This document shows positions 53,464 through 62,389 of a stretch of DNA of 62,449 bases, in pieces (within the stretch, counting starts at the first letter, position 1; every line of letters begins with the position of its first letter). Where the stretch lies: positions 1 through 62,449 of the forward strand of contig NZ_FOPZ01000021.1 in NCBI RefSeq assembly GCF_900113615.1. Direction: 5' to 3'. Position numbers and translations under genes: made by a program. The notes beneath the pieces were generated by a model. It was not told the origin of the DNA. It ran no database searches and saw only the letters and a list, made by a program, of their open reading frames with translations. Source of the stretch: Halorubrum aquaticum (GTDB lineage: Archaea > Halobacteriota > Halobacteria > Halobacteriales > Haloferacaceae).

Positions 53464-55056
53464 ATGAGCGGCATCACCTTCCGCGACCGCGGGCGGATCG
53501 TCCGCACCCCGGCACACGGCGTCGCGCTCGACTGTCTCGCCGCGGGGATCGAGGCGGCGCTCCCGGCGAACGTCGTCGCCGACGCGGTCTCGGTGGCGGA
53601 CGGGACCCTCCGGATCGAGGCGGTCGACGGGACGACGGGCGAGTACGACCTCGAGGCGTACGACGAGGTCCGGCTCGTCGGGGCGGGCAAGGCGGCAGAC
53701 GGGGTGGGAGCCGCGCTCGCCGACCGCCTCGGAGACCGGCTCGCCGGCGGGGTGGTGGTCACTGACGAGCCGAAGGGATCGGATGAGTCGGAGGGATCGG
53801 ATGAGTCGGAGGGCGCGAACGGGTCGGAGGACGTGACTGGATCGGAGGGACCGGCGGCGGGAACGGACCGCCCGTTCGAGATCCTCCCCGGCGACCACCC
53901 GATCCCGAGCGAGCGCGGCGTCGAGCACGCGCGTCGCGTCGTCGACGCCGCGGGGTCCGCCGGCCCCGACGACCTCGTCCTCGCGGTCGTCACGGGCGGC
54001 GCGAGCGCGCTCCTCGCCGTCCCGGCCGACCCGATCACGGTCGCGGACCTGCGCGGTCTCACCGACGCCCTGCTCGCCTGCGGCGCATCGATCGACGAGA
54101 TCAACGCCGTCAGGAAGCGCTGCTCGGCGGTCAAGGGCGGCCGACTCGCCCGGGCCGCGGCCCCCGCGACGGTCGCCACCCTCGCGGTGAGCGACGTGGT
54201 GGGCGACGACCCCGCCGTGATCGGCAGCGGCCCGACGGTCCCGGACCCCTCGACGTACGGCGACGCGCTCGAGGTCGTCGACCGATACGGGCTCGACCTC
54301 CCCGCGGCGGTCCGTGATCACCTTCGAGCGGGGGCCGCCGGCGAGCGTCCCGAGACGCCGGGACCCGACGATCCGGCGTTCGAGCGCGCCCGGACGTTCG
54401 TCGTCGGGAACGGACGGACCGCGCTCGACGCGGCCGCGACCGCCGCGGCGGATCGGGGGTACGGCGCGGCCGTCGTCGCGGACGATGTGGTCGGCGAGGC
54501 GCGGGAGGCCGCTCGGAACCACGTCGCGCTCGCCGAGTCGTGCGCCGCGGAGGGGCTGCCGTCACCGCCGCCCGTGGTGTTGCTCACGGGCGGGGAGACC
54601 ACCGTGACCCTCGCGGACGGGACGGGTGATCGCGGAAGCGGCGGCCCGAACGCCGAGTTCGTCGCGAGCGCGGGGATCGAACTCGACCGGGAGGGCGTGG
54701 TGGTCGCGAGCGTCGACACCGACGGGATCGACGGGGCGAGCGACGCCGCGGGCGGGGTCGTTGACGCCCGGACGCTCTCGGCTCCGGCCGCGCGTGACGC
54801 GCTCGAGCGGCACGACGTGGCTCCGCTGTTGGACGAGGCGGACGCGCTCCTCCGGACCGGCCCGACGGGGACGAACGTGAACGACCTCCGGGCGGTCGTC
54901 GTCACGGAGGACGCGGAGAGGGCGAAGGCCGCGGGGATGGCGGAGAGTACGAGAACGACGAAGGCCACGGAGACGGCGGAGGGCGCGGGGACGGCGGAGA
55001 GTACGGACGCGGTGGAGAGTGTGGGAACGGCGGAGGGTGCGGAGACGGCGGAGTGA
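53464..55056 (+). CDS. Glycerate 2-kinase (DUF4147/MOFRL family)
   Basis: 530 residues. VRLVGAGKAADGVGAALADR, ILPGDHPIPSERGVEHARR, VLAVVTGGASALLAVPAD, KRCSAVKGGRLARAA and PVVLLTGGETTVT are hallmarks of the two-domain glycerate kinase. It phosphorylates D-glycerate at C2, linking serine or sugar breakdown with glycolysis. Two low-complexity segments are unusual: a DESEGSDESEG insertion around residue 105 and an Ala/Thr/Glu tail (TAEGAETAE repeats) from about 490. These are probably disordered and acidic. Confidence 0.88.
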   Translation: MSGITFRDRGRIVRTPAHGVALDCLAAGIEAALPANVVADAVSVADGTLRIEAVDGTTGEYDLEAYDEVRLVGAGKAADGVGAALADRLGDRLAGGVVVTDEPKGSDESEGSDESEGANGSEDVTGSEGPAAGTDRPFEILPGDHPIPSERGVEHARRVVDAAGSAGPDDLVLAVVTGGASALLAVPADPITVADLRGLTDALLACGASIDEINAVRKRCSAVKGGRLARAAAPATVATLAVSDVVGDDPAVIGSGPTVPDPSTYGDALEVVDRYGLDLPAAVRDHLRAGAAGERPETPGPDDPAFERARTFVVGNGRTALDAAATAAADRGYGAAVVADDVVGEAREAARNHVALAESCAAEGLPSPPPVVLLTGGETTVTLADGTGDRGSGGPNAEFVASAGIELDREGVVVASVDTDGIDGASDAAGGVVDARTLSAPAARDALERHDVAPLLDEADALLRTGPTGTNVNDLRAVVVTEDAERAKAAGMAESTRTTKATETAEGAGTAESTDAVESVGTAEGAETAE

Positions 55057-55135
55057 CCGCGGACTCGTTCGGTCGTCACCGACCGCGCTTCGTCGATCGT
55101 TCGGACTTATGCCGCCGGCCTCCGCAGTCGGTGAC

Positions 55136-55810
55136 ATGAGCGATGACGGAGACGGGCTCGACGCGGGCAGAGGCGACGCAGTCGGGGACGGCCCCGGAGA
55201 CGGCGCGCTCGATTCGGACCTGCGCGTGGGGTCGTGTGAGCGGTGCCCGGCGCTGGTCGAGTCGCGCAGCCGGATCGTCGAGGGCGTCGGCCCGACGGAC
55301 GCGGACCTCCTGTTCGTCGGCGAGGGTCCCGGCGCGAACGAGGACGAGGAGGGCGAGCCGTTCGTGGGCCGGTCGGGCGACGTCCTCGACGAGGCGCTGC
55401 GGGACGCGGGGCTCGCGCGGGCCGACGTGCGGATCACGAACTGCGTGCGGTGTCGCCCCCCGGAGAACCGCGACCCGACGACGGAGGAACTCGCGAACTG
55501 TCGCGGCCACCTCGAGGCGGAGATCGCCGGGCTCGACCCGGAACTGATCGTGACGCTGGGCAAGGTCCCGAGCGAACACCTCCTCGACCGGTCGGTTCGG
55601 ATCACCGCCGAGTCGGGAGACGTCGTCGACGCCCGGATCGGGGGCGAGTCACGGCGGGTCCTGCTGTCGGTCCACCCCGCGGCGACCCTGTACGACCGGA
55701 GCCAGCGCGACGGCTTCCTCGAGACGATCGCCCGAGCGGGCGAACTGAGCGGGGTCGCTGCGGACGGAGACGGCGGCTCGGGAGGACAGTCGCGGCTCGG
55801 CGAGTTCTGA
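55136..55810 (+). CDS. udg: Type 4 uracil-DNA glycosylase (Fe-S)
   Basis: 224 residues. GSCERCPALVESR (first Cys pair), NCVRCRPPENRDP (second Cys region) bind a 4Fe-4S cluster; FVGEGPGANEDEEGEPFVG is motif A and LSVHPAATLYDRS motif B. It removes uracil from deaminated DNA. The N-terminal 30 residues are a Gly/Asp-rich leader. Start ATG 55136. Confidence 0.92.
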   Translation: MSDDGDGLDAGRGDAVGDGPGDGALDSDLRVGSCERCPALVESRSRIVEGVGPTDADLLFVGEGPGANEDEEGEPFVGRSGDVLDEALRDAGLARADVRITNCVRCRPPENRDPTTEELANCRGHLEAEIAGLDPELIVTLGKVPSEHLLDRSVRITAESGDVVDARIGGESRRVLLSVHPAATLYDRSQRDGFLETIARAGELSGVAADGDGGSGGQSRLGEF

Positions 55811-55975
55811 GGAGGAACCCGATCGGTCCGATCGATCCGGTCCGTCCGTGTGGTCCGGTCCGTCCGTGTGATCCGGTCTATCCCCGGACGTGCGGGGCGA
55901 GAGTACCGTTTTCAGGGGATGTCTCCCTAGTGAACATAGAAAACGATTAGTCCCGCCAGTTTGATTCCCCGGTGT

Positions 55976-57043
55976 ATGTCCGACAACAGGTGGTCGGCGA
56001 ACCGGCGGACGTTTGTCAAAACGGCGGGGGCGGGCGGAGTCGTCGGCCTCGCTGGATGTACCGGCGGCGGCGGATCCGGAGACGACGGTTCCGGCGACGA
56101 CGGCTCCGGTGACGGATCGAGTTCCGACGGGGGAACGGCGGGGGACACCGACTCCACGCCCACGGCGCAGTTCATCCTGAACCCGGCGGAGGCCGACGTC
56201 GAGATCGAACAGCAGTACCAGCCGATGTTCGAGTACCTCGAGTCCGAGGTCGACGTCGAGATCCAACCGGACCGCGCGGAGAGCTACACCGCGACCCTCC
56301 AGGCGATGCGCAACGACCAGGGCGAGATCGCCGACATCTCGCCGTCGGCAGTCATCGCGGGCGAGGACATCCTGGACATCGTCGGCATCCGGATCGCCTA
56401 CGGCGCGGCCCAGTACTTCTCGACGACCACGACGACGCCCGACAGCGGCATCGAGTCGCTGACCGACCTCGAGGGCGAACTGATCTACATGGGCGACATC
56501 CTCTCGGTGTCGGGGACGCTCGTCCCGCTCACGGTCTTACAGGACGCGGGCCTCGACATCGGGAACGCGCCCGACGGCGACGCGGAGGACTTCGACGCGG
56601 AGTACTCCGACCACACGACCGCGCGCGAACAGATGGTCCAGCGGGACGACGTGATGGCGGCGACGACCGGCGCGTTCTCCTCCGCGCCGTACGTCCCGCA
56701 GGAACAGTTCGAGGAGATGTCACAGGACTTCGTCGACATCTCCGCGGAGTACGAGGGCGCGGGCGACGAGATCGAGTCGTCCGGGACCGAGCTCCAGCTG
56801 CTCGCGGTCTCCGATCCGATCCCGCGTGCCCCGCTCGTGACGCGGTCCAACTGGGACGACTCCGTGAAAGGGGAGATCGAGGAGGCCATCCTGAACGTCT
56901 CCGAGGACGACCTCAGCCACGGCGAGGACTACGACGGCGAGCCGCTCTGGTTCACCGGCGTCCAGGACGGAACCATCGAGGACTACGAGATGATCCGAAC
57001 CGTCCTCGACGAGTTGGGACTCGAGTTCCAGGATCTCGCGTAA
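55976..57043 (+). CDS. phnD: Phosphate/phosphite/phosphonate ABC transporter substrate-binding lipoprotein
   Basis: 355 residues. NRRTFVKTAGAGGVVGLAGC is a Tat-lipoprotein signal with Cys28; a Gly/Ser/Asp linker follows. FILNPAEADVEIEQQYQPMF, YLESEVDVEIQP and IADISPSAVIAGEDI resemble PhnD/PtxB binding proteins. The ATG at 55976 gives the proper Tat n-region; a further ATG at 55961 is possible. It is the first gene of a PhnD-PhnC-PhnE operon. Ligand (phosphonate, phosphite or phosphate) is not distinguishable. Confidence 0.9.
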   Translation: MSDNRWSANRRTFVKTAGAGGVVGLAGCTGGGGSGDDGSGDDGSGDGSSSDGGTAGDTDSTPTAQFILNPAEADVEIEQQYQPMFEYLESEVDVEIQPDRAESYTATLQAMRNDQGEIADISPSAVIAGEDILDIVGIRIAYGAAQYFSTTTTTPDSGIESLTDLEGELIYMGDILSVSGTLVPLTVLQDAGLDIGNAPDGDAEDFDAEYSDHTTAREQMVQRDDVMAATTGAFSSAPYVPQEQFEEMSQDFVDISAEYEGAGDEIESSGTELQLLAVSDPIPRAPLVTRSNWDDSVKGEIEEAILNVSEDDLSHGEDYDGEPLWFTGVQDGTIEDYEMIRTVLDELGLEFQDLA

Positions 57044-57065
57044 CGATCCTCTCCATTTACTCCTC

Positions 57066-57890
57066 ATGAGTCGCATCACAGTCGACGGACTCACGAAGCG
57101 GTTCGGCGAGACGGTCGCGCTCGACGACGTCTCCTTCGAGATCCCGCAAGGTGAGTTCGTCATCGTTCTCGGCGTCTCCGGGTCGGGGAAGTCCACCCTG
57201 CTCAGGTGTATGAACGCCCTCGAAACGCCGACGGAGGGCGAGATACGGATCGACGAGACGCCGGTCACCAGTCCCCGTGACGACGTCGCGATGATCTTCC
57301 AACAGCACAACATCATCGGCCAGATGAGCGCGTACTCCAACGCGCTCACCGGGTCGCTCAACAGGAACACGTTCCTCGACTCGCTTCTCCAGCGACAGGG
57401 CGAGGAGGACAAGCTCCAGGCGTTGGACGCGCTCGATACGGTCGGACTCCTGGATCAGGCCCAACAGAGCGCACAGCGGATGTCCGGCGGGCAACAACAG
57501 CGCGTCGGGATCGCCCGGGCGCTGGTTCAGGATCCGACGATCCTGCTCGCCGACGAGCCGGTCGCGAGCCTCGACCCCGGTTCCTCCCAGCAGGTGATGG
57601 GATACCTCCGCACGGCCGCCCGTGAACGCGGCCTCTCGGCGGTCATCAGCCTCCATCAGGTGAACCTCGCGCGGAAGTTCGGCGAGCGGTTCATCGGGCT
57701 GCGGGACGGAAAGAAGGTGTTCGACGGCTACCGCGACGAGTTCGACATGGACGTGATAGACGAGATCTACGGCGACATCGACACGGACGGCATGTTCGCC
57801 CCCGAAGGCGAGGCGGACGCGGGCACGGGCGACGGCGCGGACGCGGCGACCGCGGCGTCGGGCGGCTCCTCGAGCGGGGTGACGAGATGA
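57066..57890 (+). CDS. phnC: Phosphonate/phosphate ABC transporter ATP-binding protein
   Basis: 274 residues. Walker A LGVSGSGKSTLLRC near 36-49, Q-loop MIFQQHNIIGQMS, signature MSGGQQQRVGIARAL, Walker B TILLADEPVASLD and H-loop ISLHQVNLARKF; the HQVNL motif is typical of PhnC. A Gly/Ala/Asp-rich tail lies beyond residue 245. It begins 22 bp after phnD and overlaps phnE by 4 nt (ATGA). Confidence 0.94.
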   Translation: MSRITVDGLTKRFGETVALDDVSFEIPQGEFVIVLGVSGSGKSTLLRCMNALETPTEGEIRIDETPVTSPRDDVAMIFQQHNIIGQMSAYSNALTGSLNRNTFLDSLLQRQGEEDKLQALDALDTVGLLDQAQQSAQRMSGGQQQRVGIARALVQDPTILLADEPVASLDPGSSQQVMGYLRTAARERGLSAVISLHQVNLARKFGERFIGLRDGKKVFDGYRDEFDMDVIDEIYGDIDTDGMFAPEGEADAGTGDGADAATAASGGSSSGVTR

Positions 57891-58855
57891 GCTACGACGA
57901 CCGCGTCCGCGACCGCTACGAGGAGATCGTCCTCGCGCGGCGCGTTCGAGTGCTCGTCTTCGTCGTCGGGATCGCCGCGCTCGTCGGCGTGTTCTACTAC
58001 GCGCTGATCTCCGTCGGGTTCTTCGCGGCGAACATCCCGGATTACGTCCCGAACTTCCTCAACGCCTTACGCGACTTCTTCCCGTTCCTCGCGCCCTCGT
58101 TCCCCTTCATCGACCCGAGCGGCTTTCTCGACTACTGGGCGTTCATCCAGGAGCGAAACCTGATCTGGGGTGGAATCGGCGGCGACACGCCGCTTCTCGG
58201 CGAGGCCGGCATCACGCTCGCGATGGGATTCGCCGGGACGGTGATGGGGTTCCCGCTCGCGCTGCTGTTCGGGATCTTGGGTTCCGGCCGCGTGACGCCG
58301 TTCCCGTTCAACTTCGTCTTCCGCGGGATCATGTCCTCGATCCGCGCGATCCCGGCGCTCGTGTGGGGGCTCATCTACATCCCGCTCGGCGGGATCGGGC
58401 CGGTCACCGCGACGCTCGCCATCGCGACCGACACGGTCGGGAACCTCGGTCGGCTCTTCACCGACGAGCTCGAGGAGATCGAGGACGGCCCGATCGAGGC
58501 GATGGAGACGACCGGCGCGAACAAGCCGCAGACGATCACCTTCGGGATGCTCTCGCAGGTGACCACGCCCTTCATCGCGTGGACGCTGTACATCTTCGAG
58601 ATCAACGTCCGGATCGCCGTCTCCCTCGGGATCATCGGCGGCGGCGGGCTCGGGAACGTGCTCTCCGTCCAGCAGGGACTGTTCGCGTTCACCAACATGA
58701 TGGCGACGATCCTCGTCATCCTCGTGTTGATCATCTCCGTGGAGATCTTCTCCCAGCGGATCCGCTCCGCGCTCCGCGAGGGCGACGAGGCCCAGGGGAT
58801 CGTGGCGCTGCTCATGGGATTCCCCCAGCGGATGGCCGAGGCCGCGCTGAAGTGA
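57887..58855 (+). CDS. phnE: Phosphonate/phosphate ABC transporter permease
   Basis: 322 residues, about six helices. ETLAMGFAGTVMGFPLALLFG-like segment (positions 108-128), SIRAIPALVWGLIYIP and EEIEDGPIEAMETTGANKPQ (the EAA coupling loop) are PhnE features. The N-terminal helix and periplasmic loop (PNFLNALRDFFPFLAPSFPF) are typical. With PhnC and PhnD it completes the importer. Confidence 0.94.
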   Translation: MSYDDRVRDRYEEIVLARRVRVLVFVVGIAALVGVFYYALISVGFFAANIPDYVPNFLNALRDFFPFLAPSFPFIDPSGFLDYWAFIQERNLIWGGIGGDTPLLGEAGITLAMGFAGTVMGFPLALLFGILGSGRVTPFPFNFVFRGIMSSIRAIPALVWGLIYIPLGGIGPVTATLAIATDTVGNLGRLFTDELEEIEDGPIEAMETTGANKPQTITFGMLSQVTTPFIAWTLYIFEINVRIAVSLGIIGGGGLGNVLSVQQGLFAFTNMMATILVILVLIISVEIFSQRIRSALREGDEAQGIVALLMGFPQRMAEAALK

Positions 58856-58970
58856 CCGGTCGGGCTCGGCAGCTTCGGGCTCGGCCCCTTCGGTGGCGGC
58901 CGCTCGGGTGACGGCGGCGGACGCCTGCCCCAAGGGAAACCGATTTTTCTCTCCCTCTCCGAGGGGACCT

Positions 58971-59630
58971 ATGAGCACCTTCGAACCGCCCGCGGAGACG
59001 CTGGCGGACGTCGTCCTCGTCGACTACGGACTGGGGAACTTACGCTCCGCCACCCGCGGACTCGAGCGCGCGGGCGCGTCGGTGGAGATCACGGACGACC
59101 CCGAGGCGTTCGCGGCGGCCGACGGCGTCGTCCTGCCGGGCGTCGGCGCGTTCCGCGAGGGGATGGAGAACGCCGGGCCGCTGCGGGAGGCGCTGACGGA
59201 TCACGCCGCGGCCGGCCGGCCGCTCTTCGGGATCTGTCTCGGAATGCAGATGCTCCTCACCTCGAGCGAGGAGGCGGACCACGAGGGCGAAGGCGAGGTG
59301 ACCGGCCTCGATCTGGTCCCCGGAACCAACGTCCGGTTCGACGTGGACCGCAAGGTCCCCCACATGGGCTGGAACGAGCTGTCGGTCGAACGCGAGCACC
59401 CGATAGTCGAGGGGGTCCACGGGGAGTACGCCTACTTCGTCCACTCCTACTACGCCGAGCCGGACGACCCCGACGCCGTCGTCGCCACCGCCGACTACGG
59501 CATCGACTTCCCGGCGGTCGTCGCCAACGAGGCGGGCAACGTCTTCGGCACGCAGTTCCACCCCGAGAAGAGCGGGGAGACGGGGCTCCGGATCCTGCGG
59601 AACTTCGTCGAGTACTGCGCGGAGCGGTAG
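58971..59630 (+). CDS. hisH: Imidazole glycerol phosphate synthase, glutaminase subunit
   Basis: 219 residues. VVLVDYGLGNLRSATRGLER is the N-terminal landmark, LPGVGAF the oxyanion region, FGICLGMQ holds the catalytic Cys, and TQFHPEKSGETG the His/Glu of the triad. It supplies ammonia to HisF in histidine biosynthesis. No other his gene is adjacent. Confidence 0.95.
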   Translation: MSTFEPPAETLADVVLVDYGLGNLRSATRGLERAGASVEITDDPEAFAAADGVVLPGVGAFREGMENAGPLREALTDHAAAGRPLFGICLGMQMLLTSSEEADHEGEGEVTGLDLVPGTNVRFDVDRKVPHMGWNELSVEREHPIVEGVHGEYAYFVHSYYAEPDDPDAVVATADYGIDFPAVVANEAGNVFGTQFHPEKSGETGLRILRNFVEYCAER

Positions 59631-59640
59631 GGTCGTACTC

Positions 59641-60654
59641 CTAGAGCCCCTCGTAGGGGCTCGCCTTCGCGTCCGTGAGCCGGTCGACCTGCTCGTCGGA
59701 GAGGTCGATCGTCGCGGCCGCCAGGTTCTCCTCGAGCTGGTCGACGGTGCGCGCGCCGACGATCGGGGCGGTGACGCCGTCGCGGTGGATCAGCCACGCG
59801 AGCGCGACCTGTGCCGGCGAGGCGTCGACCTCCTCCGCCACCCGGTCGAGCTCGTCGTGAACGTCGAAGTTCTCCTCGGTGAGGTAGGCCTCCCGGAACC
59901 CGCTCGAGGACGCCACCTTCGAGTCCTCGGGGAGGTCCTCCTCGCGGTCGTACTTGCCGGTCAGGAAGCCCTGTCCGAGCGGGCTCCACGGGCAGACCCC
60001 AAGCCCCTGCTTTCGGGCGAACTCGAGGTAGTCCCCCTCGACCTCGCGGTCGACGAGGTTGTACCGCGGCTGGAGCACGGTGAACGGCTCCCATCCCTCG
60101 GCGCGGGCGATCTCGTTCGCGCGGGCGACCTTCCAGGCGTTGGGTCGGTGCGTCGACGCGCCGAGGTAGTGGACCTTCCCGGACTCGACGAACCCGTTCA
60201 GCGTCTTCATCGTGTCCCGGGCGTCGGTCTCGTCGTCCCAGCGGTGGACGTAGAGCACGTCGACGTAGTCGGTGCCGAGCCGGTCGAGCAGTGCGTCGAG
60301 CCGGTGTCGGAGGTTCTTGCGGTTCGTCCCGCGGCTGTTGGGGTCGTCGTCACGGATCTGCCAGTAGATCTTCGAGGCGATCGTGTAGCGCTCGCGGTCG
60401 CGTCCGTCGAGCCAGTCGCCGATCCACTCCTCGCAGGTGCCGCCGCCGTACACGTCGGCGGTGTCGACGTAGCGCCCGCCGGCGTCGGCGTACGCGTCGA
60501 GGAGCTCGTGGGCGCGCTCCTCGCCGATCTCCGTCTCGCCCGCCTCGTTCTCCTTGCCGAACCGCCAGGTGCCGAACTGGAGCTCGCTGGTGTGTAGGCC
60601 GGTGCCGTCGAGTTTCACGAACTCGAGGTCGACGTCGTCGAACGTGGTCGTCAT
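59641..60654 (-). CDS. Aldo/keto reductase
   Basis: 337 residues of the (beta/alpha)8 aldo-keto reductase family. GGRYVDTADVYGGG contains catalytic Asp and Tyr; ASKIYWQIRDDD provides Lys; YVDVLYVHRWDD supplies His. QLQF-type start (LHTSELQFGTWRFG) and C-terminal APIVGARTVDQLEENL (NADP-binding) follow. Substrate unknown; resembles YajO/auxin-induced-type reductases. Convergent with hisH, 10 bp apart. Confidence 0.9.
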   Translation of the reverse strand: MTTTFDDVDLEFVKLDGTGLHTSELQFGTWRFGKENEAGETEIGEERAHELLDAYADAGGRYVDTADVYGGGTCEEWIGDWLDGRDRERYTIASKIYWQIRDDDPNSRGTNRKNLRHRLDALLDRLGTDYVDVLYVHRWDDETDARDTMKTLNGFVESGKVHYLGASTHRPNAWKVARANEIARAEGWEPFTVLQPRYNLVDREVEGDYLEFARKQGLGVCPWSPLGQGFLTGKYDREEDLPEDSKVASSSGFREAYLTEENFDVHDELDRVAEEVDASPAQVALAWLIHRDGVTAPIVGARTVDQLEENLAAATIDLSDEQVDRLTDAKASPYEGL

Positions 60655-60750
60655 CGACGATCCTTTCGGGCCGTCGCGGCAAAAGGATCGAGAAAGCGGA
60701 TGGGGATCGGTGTCGTGGCGGGTCGGTAGCGTGGCGGTTTCGGTGGAGTG

Positions 60751-61755
60751 CTACAGCAATCCCGACAGCACCGTGTTGAAGCTCACGCCGACGACCACGC
60801 CGATCGTAACGACCGTGGTCGCGTAGATGACCAACAGCCGGCGCTCGAACAGCTTGTTCAACAGGATCAGGTTCGGGATGCTGATCCCCGCGCCGCCGAT
60901 GACGAACGCGATCACGGTCCCGATCGGGATGCCCGCCTCCGTCAGCGAGTGGGCGATCGGGAGCATGCCGCTCAGGCTCACGTAGATCGGCGCGCCGGCG
61001 AGCGCCGCGAGCGGCGTCGCGAGCGGGTTGCCCGGGCCCGCCACCCGCTGGAGGGTCTCAGCGGGGACCGCGCCGTGGATCAGCGCGCCGATGGTGATCC
61101 CCAGGAGGAGGTACGGGAGCGTGTCGCGGAAGAAGCCGAGCGCGCCGCGGCCGGCCGCCGAGACCCGCTCCGCGTGGGTTCGCGAACCGGAAGCCGCCTC
61201 GCAGCCGCAACAGCCGCCCGTCGCGGCCGCGCCGTCGGCGGGGGTTCCTCCTCCGGTCATCCCCCCGTCGGTCGCCACCTCACGGCCGCCGGCGGTGATC
61301 CGGACGTCCTTGACGTAGCGGTCGAGATCGAGCGCGCCGACGACCAGCCCGCCGACGATCGCACACGCGAGCGCCGCGACGACGTACGCGGCCGTCACCG
61401 CGGGACCGAAGAGCCCGAAGAGCAACACGACCGCGATCCAGTTGACGATGGGTGAGGCGAGCAGGAACGAGAAGGACATCCCGATCGGCGCGCCCGCGCT
61501 CAACAGCCCCGCGAGGACGGGCACGGTCGAACACGAACAGAAGGGCGTCACCGCCCCCAACCCCGCCGCGAGGACGTTCCCGCTGCCGTGGTCCCGCGAG
61601 CGGAGCAGTTCCTCGACGCGCTCGGGCGGCAGGTACTCCTGGGCGAGTCCGACCAGGAAGGAGGCCCCCAAAAAGAGCGGCGTGAGGACGACCGCGAGGT
61701 GGAGGAAGTACTCCCAGGAGTCGGCGAGCGCCGCCTCGGTGCCGGGCGGGATCAC
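60751..61755 (-). CDS. Permease of the DUF318/ArsP type (probable arsenical or metalloid efflux)
   Basis: 334 residues, about eight helices in two repeats. TPFCSCSTVPVLAGLLSAG holds the Cys-Ser-Cys substrate motif of ArsP-like permeases; ATGGCCGCEA in the central cytoplasmic loop adds a Cys cluster likely to bind metal. The C-terminal half mirrors the first (AGAPIYVSLSGMLPIAHSL). The GTG start overlaps the arsR stop by 4 nt (GTGA), linking it to arsenical regulation. Confidence 0.86.
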   Translation of the reverse strand: MIPPGTEAALADSWEYFLHLAVVLTPLFLGASFLVGLAQEYLPPERVEELLRSRDHGSGNVLAAGLGAVTPFCSCSTVPVLAGLLSAGAPIGMSFSFLLASPIVNWIAVVLLFGLFGPAVTAAYVVAALACAIVGGLVVGALDLDRYVKDVRITAGGREVATDGGMTGGGTPADGAAATGGCCGCEAASGSRTHAERVSAAGRGALGFFRDTLPYLLLGITIGALIHGAVPAETLQRVAGPGNPLATPLAALAGAPIYVSLSGMLPIAHSLTEAGIPIGTVIAFVIGGAGISIPNLILLNKLFERRLLVIYATTVVTIGVVVGVSFNTVLSGLL

Positions 61756-62252
61756 GATTCACCTCCCAGCGCCGCGGCCAGGTCGATCAGTTGGAGGCTC
61801 GCCGTGTCGGCGATCCGGTAGTGGGTCCACTTCCCGTCCTTCCGCGTCCGGACGATCCCCGCGTCGCGGAGCTTCCGGAGGTGGGTCGCCACCGTCGACT
61901 GCGGCGCGTCGAGGACGGCCTCCAGGTCGCAGGCGCAGAGCTCGCCGTCGCGGAGCGCGTGGACGACCGCGAGCCGCTTCTCGTTCGCGAGCGCCTTGAA
62001 CACAGCCTCCTCGTTCGCGACCGCCTCCGGGTCGGGTCGGCGATCGTCGATGGCCGACCCCTCACAGCAGGCCCTCTCGCTTCCCTCCTCGAGCCGCCCG
62101 AGCGTCGCGGTCGTCGATCCGGTTCCGTCGTCGATTCGGTCGCCGGTTCCGTCGTCGATTCGGTCGCCGGTTCCGTCGTCGATTCGGTCGCCGGTTCCGT
62201 CGTCGATTCGGTCGCCGGTTCCGTCGCGTTCGTCGTTGGACTGATTGGACAT
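61752..62252 (-). CDS. arsR: ArsR-family metalloregulator with repeat-containing N-terminus
   Basis: 166 residues from ATG 62252. The C-terminal 95 residues are the winged helix: VFKALANEKRLAVVHAL, GELCACDLEAVL with CxC metal-sensing Cys pair as in ArsR, then STVATHLRKLRDAGIVRTRK as recognition helix. ERACCEGSA adds a vicinal Cys pair upstream. Residues 10-44 are a fourfold RIDDGTGD repeat encoded by perfect 24-bp repeats. It should repress the operon until arsenite binds. Confidence 0.9.
   Translation of the reverse strand: MSNQSNDERDGTGDRIDDGTGDRIDDGTGDRIDDGTGDRIDDGTGSTTATLGRLEEGSERACCEGSAIDDRRPDPEAVANEEAVFKALANEKRLAVVHALRDGELCACDLEAVLDAPQSTVATHLRKLRDAGIVRTRKDGKWTHYRIADTASLQLIDLAAALGGES
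62127..62222. repeat. Four perfect 24-bp tandem repeats inside arsR
   Basis: Units at 62127-62150, 62151-62174, 62175-62198 and 62199-62222 are identical, with a partial degenerate copy before the first. In frame they encode an acidic octapeptide; perfect identity points to recent slippage expansion. Confidence 0.93.
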
Positions 62253-62284
62253 ATTCGATGAGTTCTTTCTTTTCGTTCGGTCGT

Positions 62285-62389
62285 TCACGCTTCCCCCTCG
62301 TCCGTATCCGGGTCTATCTCCTCGATACGAACGTCACAGCAGTCACTGTCCTTCTCACCGCCGCCGAACAGTCGGTCAAGCATCGACAT
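62285..62389 (-). CDS. Small Cys-Cys protein heading the ars-type operon
   Basis: 34 residues: MSMLDRLFGGGEKDSDCCDV then RIEEIDPDTDEGEA. Two adjacent Cys in an acidic context suggest soft-metal or thiol chemistry. The stop lies 32 bp before arsR on the same strand, so they are probably co-transcribed. An ATG two codons later (62383) is an alternative start. I know of no assigned function; a metallochaperone for the permease is an inference from cysteines and context. Confidence 0.7.
   Translation of the reverse strand: MSMLDRLFGGGEKDSDCCDVRIEEIDPDTDEGEA

Noticed and set aside
62127-62222. CRISPR-like array
   Set aside because: Repeats are contiguous without spacers and lie in frame inside arsR.
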